DNA of 64,000 nucleotides. Source: Paenibacillus sp. URB8-2. GTDB lineage: Bacteria > Bacillota > Bacilli > Paenibacillales > Paenibacillaceae. The translations under genes were made by a program, and so were the position numbers. A model generated the notes under the pieces. It did no database searches and was not told where the DNA came from. It worked only from the letters and a program-made list of their open reading frames with translations. Shown in pieces: positions 51,012 to 58,800 of the stretch (its first letter is position 1; each line of letters starts with the position of its first letter). Where the stretch lies: NCBI RefSeq assembly GCF_013393385.1, contig NZ_AP023239.1, positions 4,402,001-4,466,000 of the forward strand, written 5' to 3'.

Positions 51012-52349
51012 TTATCCCAGCGGCGTGCGGGCCAGCAGTCTTTGAATCGACCGGTCCGCTTCGCGCAGCACCGTGTCTTTATCGACCGTCTTCAGTATGC
51101 CTCTGTCCATCAAGATTTTGCCGTTAATAATCGTGGTCTCCACATCCGCGCGCGTAGCGGAATACACAATCCGGGAGATCGGGTCCACATCAAAGGAAGG
51201 GAACGTATGGAAATTATACAGGTTCAGGATTGCCAGGTCCGCTTTCTTGCCGACCTCGATGCTGCCGATTTCATTTTCCATCCCGACCGCCTTGGCTCCT
51301 CCGATCGTCGCCATCCGGAACACGGATTTAGCGTCCATTGCCGTCGGTCCGTGCAGCGGCTTTTGGATCAGCGCGGCCAGCCGCATTTCATTGAACATAT
51401 CGAGGTTGTTGTTGCACGGGGCGCCGTCCGCGCCAAGGCTTACCGAGACATGCTCGTGAATCAGCCCCGGCGTGTCGGCGATGCCGGACGACAGCTTCAG
51501 ATTGGAGCCAGGACAATGGCTGACATGCACGCCCCGTTCCCGCAAAATGCGCCGCTCTTCCTCATCCAGCCAAATACAGTGGGCGAGAATGAGCCGCTCG
51601 TTCGCCAGTCCAATATGATCCAGATAGACGATGTTGCGCATGCCGGTCATTGCCTGCACGATCTCGATCTCCCCCTGATTCTCGGAAGCATGGGTGTGCA
51701 CCTTAACCCCATAACGGGCGGAAAGGTCGCGCACTTCCGTCAGCAGCGGCTCGGTACAGGAAATCACGAACCTCGGGGAAAAAGCGTACCGGATTCGCCC
51801 GCCGTCATATCCGTTCCATTTCTCCAGCAGATCCACGCTCTCCTGAAGCGAAGCCGCCGTATCCTCCTGAAGCGCCTCGGGCACATCCCCGCCCTTCTGG
51901 TCCATCATGACCTTGCCTGAGAGGGCGCGGATACCGCTCTTCGCGATGGCCTGGAAGGCGTAATCCGCGTGATGCACCGTCTCCATATCGACAATCGTCG
52001 TCGTCCCGCTGGAGATCAGTTCCCCGATGCCGAGCATCGCGGAGTAGTAGAGCGACTCCCCGTCGTGCGCCGCTTCGAGCGGCCATATACGCTTGCGCAG
52101 CCAATCCATCAGCTCCAGATCGTCCGCCTTGCCCCGAAAGAGCGTCTGGCACAAATGGATATGCGTCTGCACAAAGCCCGGAATGACGGTCCGTCCCGTG
52201 GCGTCGATCACCGTTTCTCCCTCAAGCGGCGCAAGGCCGCTGCCGATTTCCGCAATCAGGTCGTCCTTGATCCGGATGTCGCCGCGCAGGATTTCCTCCC
52301 GCTTGTTCATCGTGATGAGTTCCGCATTTTTTATCAGTATACCGCCCAT
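51012..52349 (-). CDS. Amidohydrolase, adenosine-derivative/guanine-type deaminase (MtaD/DadD-like)
   Basis: 445-residue metal-dependent deaminase: P-G-F-V-Q-T-H-I-H-L-C-Q-T (metal His pair near 65), V-H-T-H-A-S-E, L-A-H-C-I-W-L and the metal Asp in G-A-D-G-A-P-C-N-N-N. Family members deaminate 5'-deoxyadenosine, methylthioadenosine, S-adenosylhomocysteine, guanine or 8-oxoguanine. Sequence alone favours the 5'-deoxyadenosine/MTA/SAH group. However a guanine-type riboswitch lies directly upstream, which would suit a guanine-linked substrate. Start ATG with GGGGGAGAG upstream. Single-gene unit with its own terminator. Confidence 0.82.
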   Translation of the reverse strand: MGGILIKNAELITMNKREEILRGDIRIKDDLIAEIGSGLAPLEGETVIDATGRTVIPGFVQTHIHLCQTLFRGKADDLELMDWLRKRIWPLEAAHDGESLYYSAMLGIGELISSGTTTIVDMETVHHADYAFQAIAKSGIRALSGKVMMDQKGGDVPEALQEDTAASLQESVDLLEKWNGYDGGRIRYAFSPRFVISCTEPLLTEVRDLSARYGVKVHTHASENQGEIEIVQAMTGMRNIVYLDHIGLANERLILAHCIWLDEEERRILRERGVHVSHCPGSNLKLSSGIADTPGLIHEHVSVSLGADGAPCNNNLDMFNEMRLAALIQKPLHGPTAMDAKSVFRMATIGGAKAVGMENEIGSIEVGKKADLAILNLYNFHTFPSFDVDPISRIVYSATRADVETTIINGKILMDRGILKTVDKDTVLREADRSIQRLLARTPLG

Positions 52350-52384
52350 GATTCTCTCCCCCTAAATTAAGTAAAAATAAAAGC

Positions 52385-52482
52385 AAAAAGGCCACAAAAA
52401 CATGCCGGGGCATATTTTCGTAGCCAGAAATTTACGGTTTCCGGTAGAGACCCTTAATCCGATCATTAAGGATATACGAAAA
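52385..52482 (-). promoter_or_regulatory. Purine (guanine-type, C74) riboswitch with overlapping terminator
   Basis: Read on the minus strand: P1 TTTTCGTA/TACGAAAA (52482-52475 and 52422-52415); P2 CCTTAAT/ATTAAGG with loop GATCGGA; the core GTCTCTACC; P3 with loop ACCGTAA; and CTGGC before P1. These match the xpt-family aptamer. The base before P1 is C (complement of 52423), as in guanine sensors; adenine sensors have U. A terminator pairs GGCTACGAAAA (52425-52415) with TTTTTGTGGCC (52400-52390) plus ATGC/GCAT inside and a T run after. It uses the 3' strand of P1, so ligand binding should block termination (ON switch). It lies 36 bases before the deaminase gene. Confidence 0.85.
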
Positions 52483-52659
52483 GATCAAATTTTTATGAAT
52501 TAACTTCATCTTAATTCAGAGACAGATTCTTTGTCAATAGAAGTAAATAAAGTTTACATATCAAACATAACCGACACAGAGATGCTATAAAATTGACTAT
52601 TCATCCCGGCGTATTAGGTTTAAAATAACAATGATGTCCTTGAAAAGGAGTGTATACCA

Positions 52660-53535
52660 TTGACAAAAATCGCATGGATCGGAACAGGGCATATGGGACT
52701 GCCAATGGCCCGCAATCTGATAAAGGCGGGCAACGGCCTGCATGTCTATAATCGGACAGCGGAAAGAGCGCAGCCGCTCGCCAAGGATGGAGCGGTTATT
52801 CGCCGGACGCCGGCCGAAGCCGCCGAGGGAGCAGATTTCATCTTCCTTATGCTGACCAAGGGAGCTTCGGTGAAGGCGATCCTGACCGGGGAAGACGGCG
52901 TTCTGGCGCATCTTAAGCCTAATGCTTATGTTGTGAACATGAGCACGATTGGCCCGGAGGAAGCCAAGGAATTCGCCCGGCTTACCAGCGAAGCCGGAGG
53001 AATTTATGTGGATGCGCCCGTATCCGGCTCGGTCGGCCCTGCGGAGCAAGCGCAGCTGGTCATCCTGGCCGGCGGAGACCGCGATGCGGTTGACGCGTGC
53101 CGGCCTTATTTGGACAAGCTCGGCAAGGCGACTCTTCATTTCGGGGATGTTGGAGCGGGCAGCTCCGCCAAGCTGGCGATCAACCTGCTGCTCGGCGTAA
53201 CCGCGCAGGGCGTAGGCGAGGCTCTGCTGTTTGCGGAGAAGTCCGGACTTGACCGTGAACAGGTGCTTCGGATGATCAGCGAATCGGCTGTATCCACGAA
53301 GCTGTTCGAGGGCAAAAAACCGATGTATGTAAAAGATGAGTACCCTGCTGCCTTCATGATCAGCCTCGTCGCCAAAGATTTGGGGCTGCTTGCTGATGAA
53401 GCCCGCCGCGTCGGCCTTAAGCTTCCGCTGGCCGAAGCCGCCGGAAAAACGTACGCGGACGCGGAACAAAGCGGCAAGGGAGAACTGGATATGGCGGCCG
53501 TGTGGCTGCAATTGAAGGAATCCGGACGCGGCTGA
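52660..53535 (+). CDS. NAD(P)-dependent oxidoreductase, 3-hydroxyisobutyrate dehydrogenase family
   Basis: 291 residues: Rossmann motif I-G-T-G-H-M-G-L-P-M-A (7-17), N-R-T near 31, M-S-T-I-G-P, D-A-P-V-S-G-S-V (substrate-binding block), G-A-G-S-S-A-K-L-A-I-N with the catalytic Lys near 171, and K-D-L-G-L in the C-terminal helical domain. Typical of HIBADH, tartronate semialdehyde reductase and glyoxylate/succinate-semialdehyde reductases. Start TTG with AAAGGAG 10 bases upstream. Monocistronic with a strong terminator; substrate not fixed. A glyoxylate-type reductase would pair with the glycerate kinase gene 14 kb away. Confidence 0.87.
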   Translation: MTKIAWIGTGHMGLPMARNLIKAGNGLHVYNRTAERAQPLAKDGAVIRRTPAEAAEGADFIFLMLTKGASVKAILTGEDGVLAHLKPNAYVVNMSTIGPEEAKEFARLTSEAGGIYVDAPVSGSVGPAEQAQLVILAGGDRDAVDACRPYLDKLGKATLHFGDVGAGSSAKLAINLLLGVTAQGVGEALLFAEKSGLDREQVLRMISESAVSTKLFEGKKPMYVKDEYPAAFMISLVAKDLGLLADEARRVGLKLPLAEAAGKTYADAEQSGKGELDMAAVWLQLKESGRG

Positions 53536-53557
53536 TTCCGGTCAAACAGCATGAAAC

Positions 53558-53603
53558 ACTTAAAACCCCGTTTACCTTCTTTACGGTAACGGGGTTTTAA
53601 GTC
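53558..53603. terminator. Strong terminator after the oxidoreductase gene
   Basis: TTAAAACCCCGTTTACC and GGTAACGGGGTTTTAA form a long stem with T-rich and A-rich flanks on both sides. Confidence 0.9.
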
Positions 53604-53639
53604 TCCTCTTGGCTACGCAATTTAATTCATATCCTCCTG

Positions 53640-54230
53640 CAACAATCCATACCCTTGACATGGTATACATATTTCGATGATTCCATGTTGCCCGATTTCC
53701 ATTCGGTATTTAGCCGCTTTGGACAATCGTCAGATTGTTTTCAAATTTTCCTTGCTTTTTCATACCCCGATACTCTTCCCGGAGTATTACACCGAAAGCT
53801 CCATGTCTTGCATACGGGTGTTCTTCGGTTCCCGCGTACACGATTCTCGCAAAAAACGTTGTCACTTCCGTTTTCCTTGTGTGCGATTATCGTACATTGT
53901 ACGCTTCGCTAACCTTTTCCAATGGAATCCCGCCCCTTTCTCACAAGACTTTCGTCTTGCTTTGAAACAGCTTCTTCCTTCTTCAATGGTTCGCTTGAAT
54001 CTCCGATAACATACCTTCTTAAGTGTGCTAAATCGGCTTATCATTTCCGCCCTTCAGCTTCGCTTAAATGGGGTATGCACCGCTTGCCTAGCCCATTGGA
54101 GTTCTCTCCCTTCCTTAGTAATAAGGAATTTGGGATCATCACCTTCCGCTTCTGTAAGAAAAATGCTTAGCCGCTGAACTATTCAAACATTCGCTTCAGA
54201 GCGTTATCCATCCGGCTCTTTTTTTCTTCC
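53640..54230 (+). other. Unexplained region ending in a terminator-like hairpin
   Basis: Between the terminator at 53603 and the GNAT gene ending at 54456 there is about 850 bases without a recognisable gene. Short frames on the plus strand (53655-54170, up to 110 codons) are rich in Ser, Phe, Leu and Cys and overlap each other, unlike real genes. AGAGC (54198-54202) and GCTCT (54215-54219) followed by seven T look like a plus-strand terminator. It could be a decayed gene, an untranslated RNA, or spacer. Confidence 0.3.
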
Positions 54231-54455
54231 AGTTCTTCTGGTGATGTCTATATTATAGCCTACTTATTTTAAATTTTAAAACTTCATATTGCGGACTATA
54301 GCTTCTTATTTCCCGGTATTGGAGCAAAAATAGAGATTACCCGGATAATGCTTACGCTTTCAAAAGATAGATGGGTTTTTCGCCCATTTTCTATGTAAAT
54401 GCTTTCATTGGCAAAAACAGCTTTATTTCCGTGCCGCCACCGGCCAAAAAACGGG

Positions 54456-54974
54456 CTAGTCGCCCCGCACCAAAATCTTCTCCAGCACCGGAAAATGGGC
54501 CGTCTTGCCAGGCAAGCGGAATTCCCCTCTGATTTCGTATCCGAGACGGCGGTACAGCTCAAGCGCCTTGGCATTTTTCGCGTATGTATCCATTCGGATG
54601 CTCTTATACCCGTGATCCGCGGCAAAATTCTCGGCAAATGAGATCAATATGCGCGCAATCCCCTTGCCTTGAACCTGCGGATGAACCGCCAGACGATGCA
54701 TCACCAAATTGGGACCTTCCTTTTGCACCCAATCGATTTCCGCGTACGGTTCCGCCTGATTTTCATCCAGTACCATAATGCCGGCAGCCGCGCCGTTGTC
54801 TTCGCAAACATACAGCGTCCCCCGCTCAAGGTCCTCTTTAATGACTTCCGCGTTCGGGTAAGTCTCGTCCCACTGGTCGCTGCCGCCCTCCCGCATCACG
54901 CGCACGCATTCGGCAATCAAGGCCATAATCTGCTCCAGTTCTTCCACACTTCCCTGTCTGATATTGCGCCTCAT
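54456..54974 (-). CDS. GNAT-family N-acetyltransferase
   Basis: 172 residues. Acetyl-CoA motif Q-V-Q-G-K-G-I-A-R-I-L-I near 112, preceded by V-M-H-R-L-A-V-H-P, with D-T-Y-A-K-N-A-K-A-L-E-L-Y-R-R-L-G-Y-E at the C-terminal part. The N-terminal D-Q-W-D-E-T-Y-P block is common in acetyltransferases acting on small metabolites. ATG at 54974 is chosen because the protein family starts near M-R-R-N-I-R; a TTG at 55016 would add 14 basic residues. Function unspecified. Confidence 0.82.
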   Translation of the reverse strand: MRRNIRQGSVEELEQIMALIAECVRVMREGGSDQWDETYPNAEVIKEDLERGTLYVCEDNGAAAGIMVLDENQAEPYAEIDWVQKEGPNLVMHRLAVHPQVQGKGIARILISFAENFAADHGYKSIRMDTYAKNAKALELYRRLGYEIRGEFRLPGKTAHFPVLEKILVRGD

Positions 54975-55141
54975 AATCCTGCGCACCCGCCTTTCTGTCT
55001 GTATCCGAGTCGACAAGACTCTGCCTTTGACAGTCTACCACAGATGACGGGAAGAACTGAAATCATAATATTTTCATAGTAAAAGACGGCGGAAATATTC
55101 GCGGCCCGTACGCATTCCAGCATCATCGTGGGGTATGGCCG

Positions 55142-55175
55142 TGCGGCGGCGAAGGAAGACTCTTTCACCGCCGCA
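55142..55175 (-). terminator. GC-rich hairpin downstream of the polybasic protein gene
   Basis: TGCGGCGG pairs with CCGCCGCA just past the stop at 55181, on the minus strand. No T run follows, so it may be a weak or factor-aided terminator. Confidence 0.4.
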
Positions 55176-55180
55176 TGGCT

Positions 55181-55594
55181 TCAGCTGAACTCCAGCTTAT
55201 GTCCGTCCTCGAAGCCCTTGGCGAATCCGGTATCAAAACCGACGTCATAAGCTTCGTTGTAGCCCTGCTGATAGGCGTCTGGCGGCGGCGTTTCCGGAGC
55301 GACGCCCGGTTCCGCGGGCAGCGGTACTACTACCTGTTCAGCCTTGGCCGAAGGCTCGGCGGGAGTGTGCTCCGGTGCCGGTAGAACGGCGGGCCGGCTT
55401 AACCGTTTCTTTCTGCGAAGCTTGACGCCACTTTTCCGAAGCCGGGAACGAAGAGGCCGGCCGGCCCGTTTTTTGCGTCCCTTTAACGAGGTTCCCTTGC
55501 GGATTTTGCGGACCTTTGTCTTCCGCGACAGCAGTACCTTGCGTCTGCGGGCCGTTCTTGCCGTATGCGACGGCTTGCGGCTTGCTTTCTTCAT
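55181..55594 (-). CDS. Polybasic protein with C-terminal G-[YF]-x-x repeats
   Basis: 137 residues in three zones. 1-72: extremely Arg/Lys-rich with Ser and Thr (M-K-K-A-S-R-K-P-S, T-A-R-R-R-K, R-K-K-R-L-S-R). 73-110: Pro/Ala/Glu linker. 111-137: Y-Q-Q-G-Y-N-E-A-Y-D-V-G-F-D-T-G-F-A-K-G-F-E-D-G-H, a Gly-aromatic repeat every four residues. The repeat resembles those at the N-termini of the two CgeB proteins in this window, and the basic zone resembles the tail of the GT4 at 17204. No enzyme domain. GGAGTGACAGGAG precedes the ATG. Last gene of a four-gene unit. Possible scaffold or spore-coat anchor (inference). Confidence 0.7.
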   Translation of the reverse strand: MKKASRKPSHTARTARRRKVLLSRKTKVRKIRKGTSLKGRKKRAGRPLRSRLRKSGVKLRRKKRLSRPAVLPAPEHTPAEPSAKAEQVVVPLPAEPGVAPETPPPDAYQQGYNEAYDVGFDTGFAKGFEDGHKLEFS

Positions 55595-55600
55595 CTCCTG

Positions 55601-55903
55601 TCACTCCTTCGGTACTTCTTGAGCGCCGCGTTTTCCCAAACCACAAGCCGAAGCCAGCCATGGCTTTGAGGGAATCCCTTCCTTGTGCCGATGCAGCGAA
55701 ATTCCTGACATCATCCGGCACATGGCGCTCTGGTATTCGCTGAGCACTCTAACATTCTCGCACAGCTTGCGGGCTGCATGCTCCGAATGGCCGGTCACTT
55801 CGGCAATGTTCTCCAGAATCGCGGCCAGCGCGGCTTGGCTGCGGGCGATGGAGCGGATCATTTCGAGCTTGACGGCGCGTTCCGAGAGCTGCAGCCCGCT
55901 CAT
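55601..55903 (-). CDS. Small helical protein A
   Basis: 100 residues, no known domain recognised. Amphipathic helices over residues 8-68 (M-I-R-S-I-A-R-S-Q-A-A-L-A-A-I-L-E-N-I-A-E-V, H-A-A-R-K-L-C-E-N-V-R), with a basic C-terminal tail. The ATG at 55903 overlaps the stop of the upstream gene (ATGA), so the larger open frame to 56008 is not used. The pattern A-x-x-x-x-x-A-x-I-L-E-x resembles proteins B and C of this operon, suggesting ancient duplication. Confidence 0.65.
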   Translation of the reverse strand: MSGLQLSERAVKLEMIRSIARSQAALAAILENIAEVTGHSEHAARKLCENVRVLSEYQSAMCRMMSGISLHRHKEGIPSKPWLASACGLGKRGAQEVPKE

Positions 55904-56244
55904 TTCTCGTCTTCCCCGAAACTGAAACCGCCCTCCGTCAGAGCGCCTAAACCACCCCCGGCTTCTTCCTCTTCCCCTGTGTATAGAACGGCTTTTAAAT
56001 TGCTGCACAAACCGTTTTCCAGCTTGGTCAGTCCCTCCACCAGCTCCACAATTGCGTCATGAATGGAGAGCGTTTCCTTTAACTGATCTTCGTGCGTATC
56101 GAATGCACGGGGATGAATATGATGATGCGTCCACTGTTTTACCTTTTCCGCCTCCACCGCCTTGGCTTCCAGAATCATCGAGATGTTCCACTGGATGGCG
56201 GCGGTGGATTCCAGCATTTTCAGATAGGCTTCTTCTCTGCTCAT
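55900..56244 (-). CDS. Small helical protein B
   Basis: 114 residues; two or three long helices (M-L-E-S-T-A-A-I-Q-W-N-I-S-M-I-L-E-A-K-A near 10-29; I-H-D-A-I-V-E-L-V-E-G-L-T-K-L-E-N-G-L near 62-80) with H-H-H-I-H-P between and an acidic Gly-rich tail. No family recognised. GGAGGCGGAAG precedes the ATG; 13 bases after gene C. Translationally coupled to gene A. Confidence 0.65.
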   Translation of the reverse strand: MSREEAYLKMLESTAAIQWNISMILEAKAVEAEKVKQWTHHHIHPRAFDTHEDQLKETLSIHDAIVELVEGLTKLENGLCSNLKAVLYTGEEEEAGGGLGALTEGGFSFGEDEK

Positions 56245-56257
56245 CTTCCGCCTCCCT

Positions 56258-56545
56258 CTACTCTTCTTCCTGGCCGATCAGTTCCTTGATAACTTTGCCC
56301 ACCTGCTCGGCTATCGCCTCCTGAAGATCTGCGAATGCATTCAGGTAGGAGATAATATTCTTGTTCACCTGGCCCGCGCTTTCAATGATGCCGGAAGTTC
56401 CTCCGAAGTCGGGCTCCGCATCCGGCAGATCATGGACGATTTGCGCCATGCGGACAGCTACGTGGCGCTCGGCGTCCAGAATGCGCGCCATCTGTTCATG
56501 CGAATGGGCCATGTGCTGCAGAATATTGGTTATCTGATTTTGCAT
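56258..56545 (-). CDS. Small helical protein C
   Basis: 95 residues, first gene of the unit. Helices at 3-35 (I-L-Q-H-M-A-H-S-H-E-Q-M-A-R-I-L-D-A-E-R) and 58-90 (Q-V-N-K-N-I-I-S-Y-L-N-A-F-A-D-L-Q-E-A-I), acidic C-terminus. The ATG at 56545 has AAAGGAG nine bases before; the ATG at 56551 would be only three away. No domain recognised; looks like a coiled-coil or bundle-forming structural protein. Confidence 0.65.
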   Translation of the reverse strand: MQNQITNILQHMAHSHEQMARILDAERHVAVRMAQIVHDLPDAEPDFGGTSGIIESAGQVNKNIISYLNAFADLQEAIAEQVGKVIKELIGQEEE

Positions 56546-56660
56546 GGTCATGTCTCCTTTGCTTAGGCGCCCTGCTACAACATATGCAGCGGGGGCCCGG
56601 AGGGTTACGGGAGAAGCGGCGGATAACGGAAACGGGTCCTGAGGCTGCGCGGGCCATAAG

Positions 56661-56699
56661 AAAAAGCGTGTACCCCGGAAACCGGCGGCACACGCTTAT
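56661..56699 (-). terminator. Terminator of the aldo/keto reductase gene
   Basis: On the minus strand AAGCGTGTGCCGCCGG and CCGGGGTACACGCTT form a stem with a short TTT loop, then TTTCTT. It separates the reductase from the small-protein operon. Confidence 0.75.
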
Positions 56700-56776
56700 T
56701 AACGCTTATTTATGAATCTTTCGAATAAACACAGAGAGGGCTGGATCCAGCCGAATTCTATCTGATGAGTGACACT

Positions 56777-57742
56777 TCAGCCCTGCTCCAGATATTTGAC
56801 CTGTGACGGAGTTAATCTAACCTCAAGACTCTCAAGTGTCTCCTCAATCTGCGAGAACGAGCTGGTGCCGACAACCGGTATCACCGTGAAGGGCTGGCTG
56901 ATCAAATAGCCGAGTACGATCGACGAGACGGTAACATTCAATTGACCGGACAGCTCCGCTACGCGATTCATACGTCCAAGATTAATCTCATTGTAGAAAA
57001 TTTTTCTTACCGTGTCTTTGAGCGTATCCGGGCCGCCGGTATGCAGCTTCTGAAAAAATCCCTTAGCCTGGGGAGTAAATGCGAACAGGCTGAGTCCGGT
57101 TTGTGTATGAAGCTCATATGCTTCCTTATCGAGTTCGACGGTTGTTGTATCCTCAATGGAGCCTTCATTGATATCCGCAAGGCTCCACTGGATCTGACTG
57201 GCTGAAAAAGCCTGCACTCCGTGGGCCGCGGCCGCCTCCGCCGCTTCCCTGATCCGGTAAGGCCGCCAATTGGAGCAGCCGAAATATCGGATTTTGCCTT
57301 CCTCGACGAGACGGCCCAGCGGACCTAGAACTTCCATAACCGGTATACTCTCGTCATCACGGTGCAGCCAGTACATATCAATGGTATCCACACCAAGGCT
57401 GCGCAGGCTCTCCTCCGCATCCGAACGAATTTCAGCCTCGGACAGCCGTGACACCTTCATCGTCTCCAATCTCGGATGCCCGCCCTTCGTGGAAATCAGC
57501 ACCTGATTCCGCAAGCCGCTCTTCTTCAACCATTTTCCTACCGTATGTTCGCTTTTTCCATGACCGCCTGGCAGCCAGTCCGCATATACTCTGGCCGTGT
57601 CTATCCAAGTGCCGCCGGCTTCCACAAAACGGTCGATAATCCGGAAGGACTCTTCATCGGAAACGGCGCTGCCAAATTCAGCTGTACCCAGAGCCAGAGG
57701 CTTAAATGTCAAATCCGTACCCGGCATTTCTGTCAGCTTCAT
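56777..57742 (-). CDS. Aldo/keto reductase
   Basis: 321-residue TIM-barrel NADPH oxidoreductase with the tetrad Asp in W-I-D-T-A-R-V-Y, Tyr in the same block, Lys in I-S-T-K-G-G-H and His in Y-W-L-H-R-D-D, and the NADPH site V-I-P-V-V-G-T-S-S-F-S-Q-I near 280. Similar to IolS/YdhF-like reductases. It reduces unknown aldehydes or ketones. ATG with AGGCGGTT upstream. The MFS gene lies 49 bases upstream on the same strand. Confidence 0.9.
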   Translation of the reverse strand: MKLTEMPGTDLTFKPLALGTAEFGSAVSDEESFRIIDRFVEAGGTWIDTARVYADWLPGGHGKSEHTVGKWLKKSGLRNQVLISTKGGHPRLETMKVSRLSEAEIRSDAEESLRSLGVDTIDMYWLHRDDESIPVMEVLGPLGRLVEEGKIRYFGCSNWRPYRIREAAEAAAAHGVQAFSASQIQWSLADINEGSIEDTTTVELDKEAYELHTQTGLSLFAFTPQAKGFFQKLHTGGPDTLKDTVRKIFYNEINLGRMNRVAELSGQLNVTVSSIVLGYLISQPFTVIPVVGTSSFSQIEETLESLEVRLTPSQVKYLEQG

Positions 57743-57791
57743 AGTTGTAACCGCCTATTCTTTAGATTGTTATTGCAACCGTAGCTTGCTG

Positions 57792-58724
57792 TCACAGCTG
57801 CCTGCGCGTTCCCCGGCCGAATACGGCTAACAGGGGCAGCAGCAGGACGCTTGCCGCCAGCAGGGATGCCCTGATCGAGAACCGGCTGCCGATCCAGCCG
57901 ACCACCGGCCCACCGGCCGTCTGGCCGAGCGCATCGGACTGGCTGACCATCGACAGGACGGTCGCCCGGGTCCGGCCCTCCAGATTCCGGTTCAGCCAGG
58001 AGGCGTACACCGGCTCACCGACCGAAGAAACCGAGCCGATGACCAGCACGGAGAACAGCGCAAGACCAAATGAGGGCGACAGCGCCAAAACGGCAATGCA
58101 AGCGATGCGGACAGCCGTCAGCAGTAGCATAACCGCGGACAGCTTCCGTTCGCTGCCCATATCGATTCTCCGCTCGGCGAAATGCACGCCGAGCAGCCCC
58201 AGTAGGGTTGACGCCGCACTGATGAGGCCGAACCATGCCGCCATCGGCAGCGGCAGACCGGGAAAGCCTATGCCGTTAATTAAATGCACCTGCCACAGGC
58301 GGTCATAGCCCTCGGAGGCCGCGCCGCCAAACAGCGTCACACAGACGATTGTAATCAGCAGCGGGCTTCGGCGCACCACGGCCGCCCCCTCCTGCGCGAC
58401 CAGCACCAGGGCAAAAGCGGAGAACAGAGGCGTGTCGCCCGCAAGCCAAACCACGCTTCCCTCCAGTGTAAAGCCGCTGCCCAGAATAAACATGCCGATG
58501 ATGACCGACATCCGCCGGCCGTATGTATCGGCGACTACCCCTGTGATTCCCTCAAACACGAGTACCGTCAGCTCCAGCACCGTTCCGATCAGCATCAGCT
58601 GAAGCGGACTAAATCCCAGCTTCGCCACATAGTAGACGCTGTACGTCGTAAAAATGGTGCTGCTTGCGAGAGCCGTCATAAATTTCATCCTTAAATACAC
58701 TTGCGATGCCTGACAACAATTCAA
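57792..58724 (-). CDS. MFS transporter with an internal deletion
   Basis: 310 residues, versus about 400 for intact relatives. The start (TTG with AAAGGCGG upstream; Q-A-S-Q-V-Y-L-x-M-K-F-M-T-A-L) and helices 1-3 with the D-T-Y-G-R-R motif are normal. Then A-L-V-L-V-A-Q joins directly to E-G-A-A-V-V-R-R-S-P-L-L, skipping the section that normally holds about four helices of the N-terminal half. The frame is kept. The result has about eight or nine helices, so transport is doubtful. It may be a functionless in-frame deletion derivative. Confidence 0.7.
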   Translation of the reverse strand: MNCCQASQVYLRMKFMTALASSTIFTTYSVYYVAKLGFSPLQLMLIGTVLELTVLVFEGITGVVADTYGRRMSVIIGMFILGSGFTLEGSVVWLAGDTPLFSAFALVLVAQEGAAVVRRSPLLITIVCVTLFGGAASEGYDRLWQVHLINGIGFPGLPLPMAAWFGLISAASTLLGLLGVHFAERRIDMGSERKLSAVMLLLTAVRIACIAVLALSPSFGLALFSVLVIGSVSSVGEPVYASWLNRNLEGRTRATVLSMVSQSDALGQTAGGPVVGWIGSRFSIRASLLAASVLLLPLLAVFGRGTRRQL

Positions 58725-58800
58725 AATATGTTCCGCCTTTCAGGCAGGCGGACCTTTCATGCCATGACTTTTAGGCGGAGGACTAATCCTCCGCTGCCGC

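Noticed and set aside
53655-54009. Plus-strand frames of 85-110 codons
   Set aside because: Overlapping frames with no good ribosome site, odd composition and no family; more likely non-coding.
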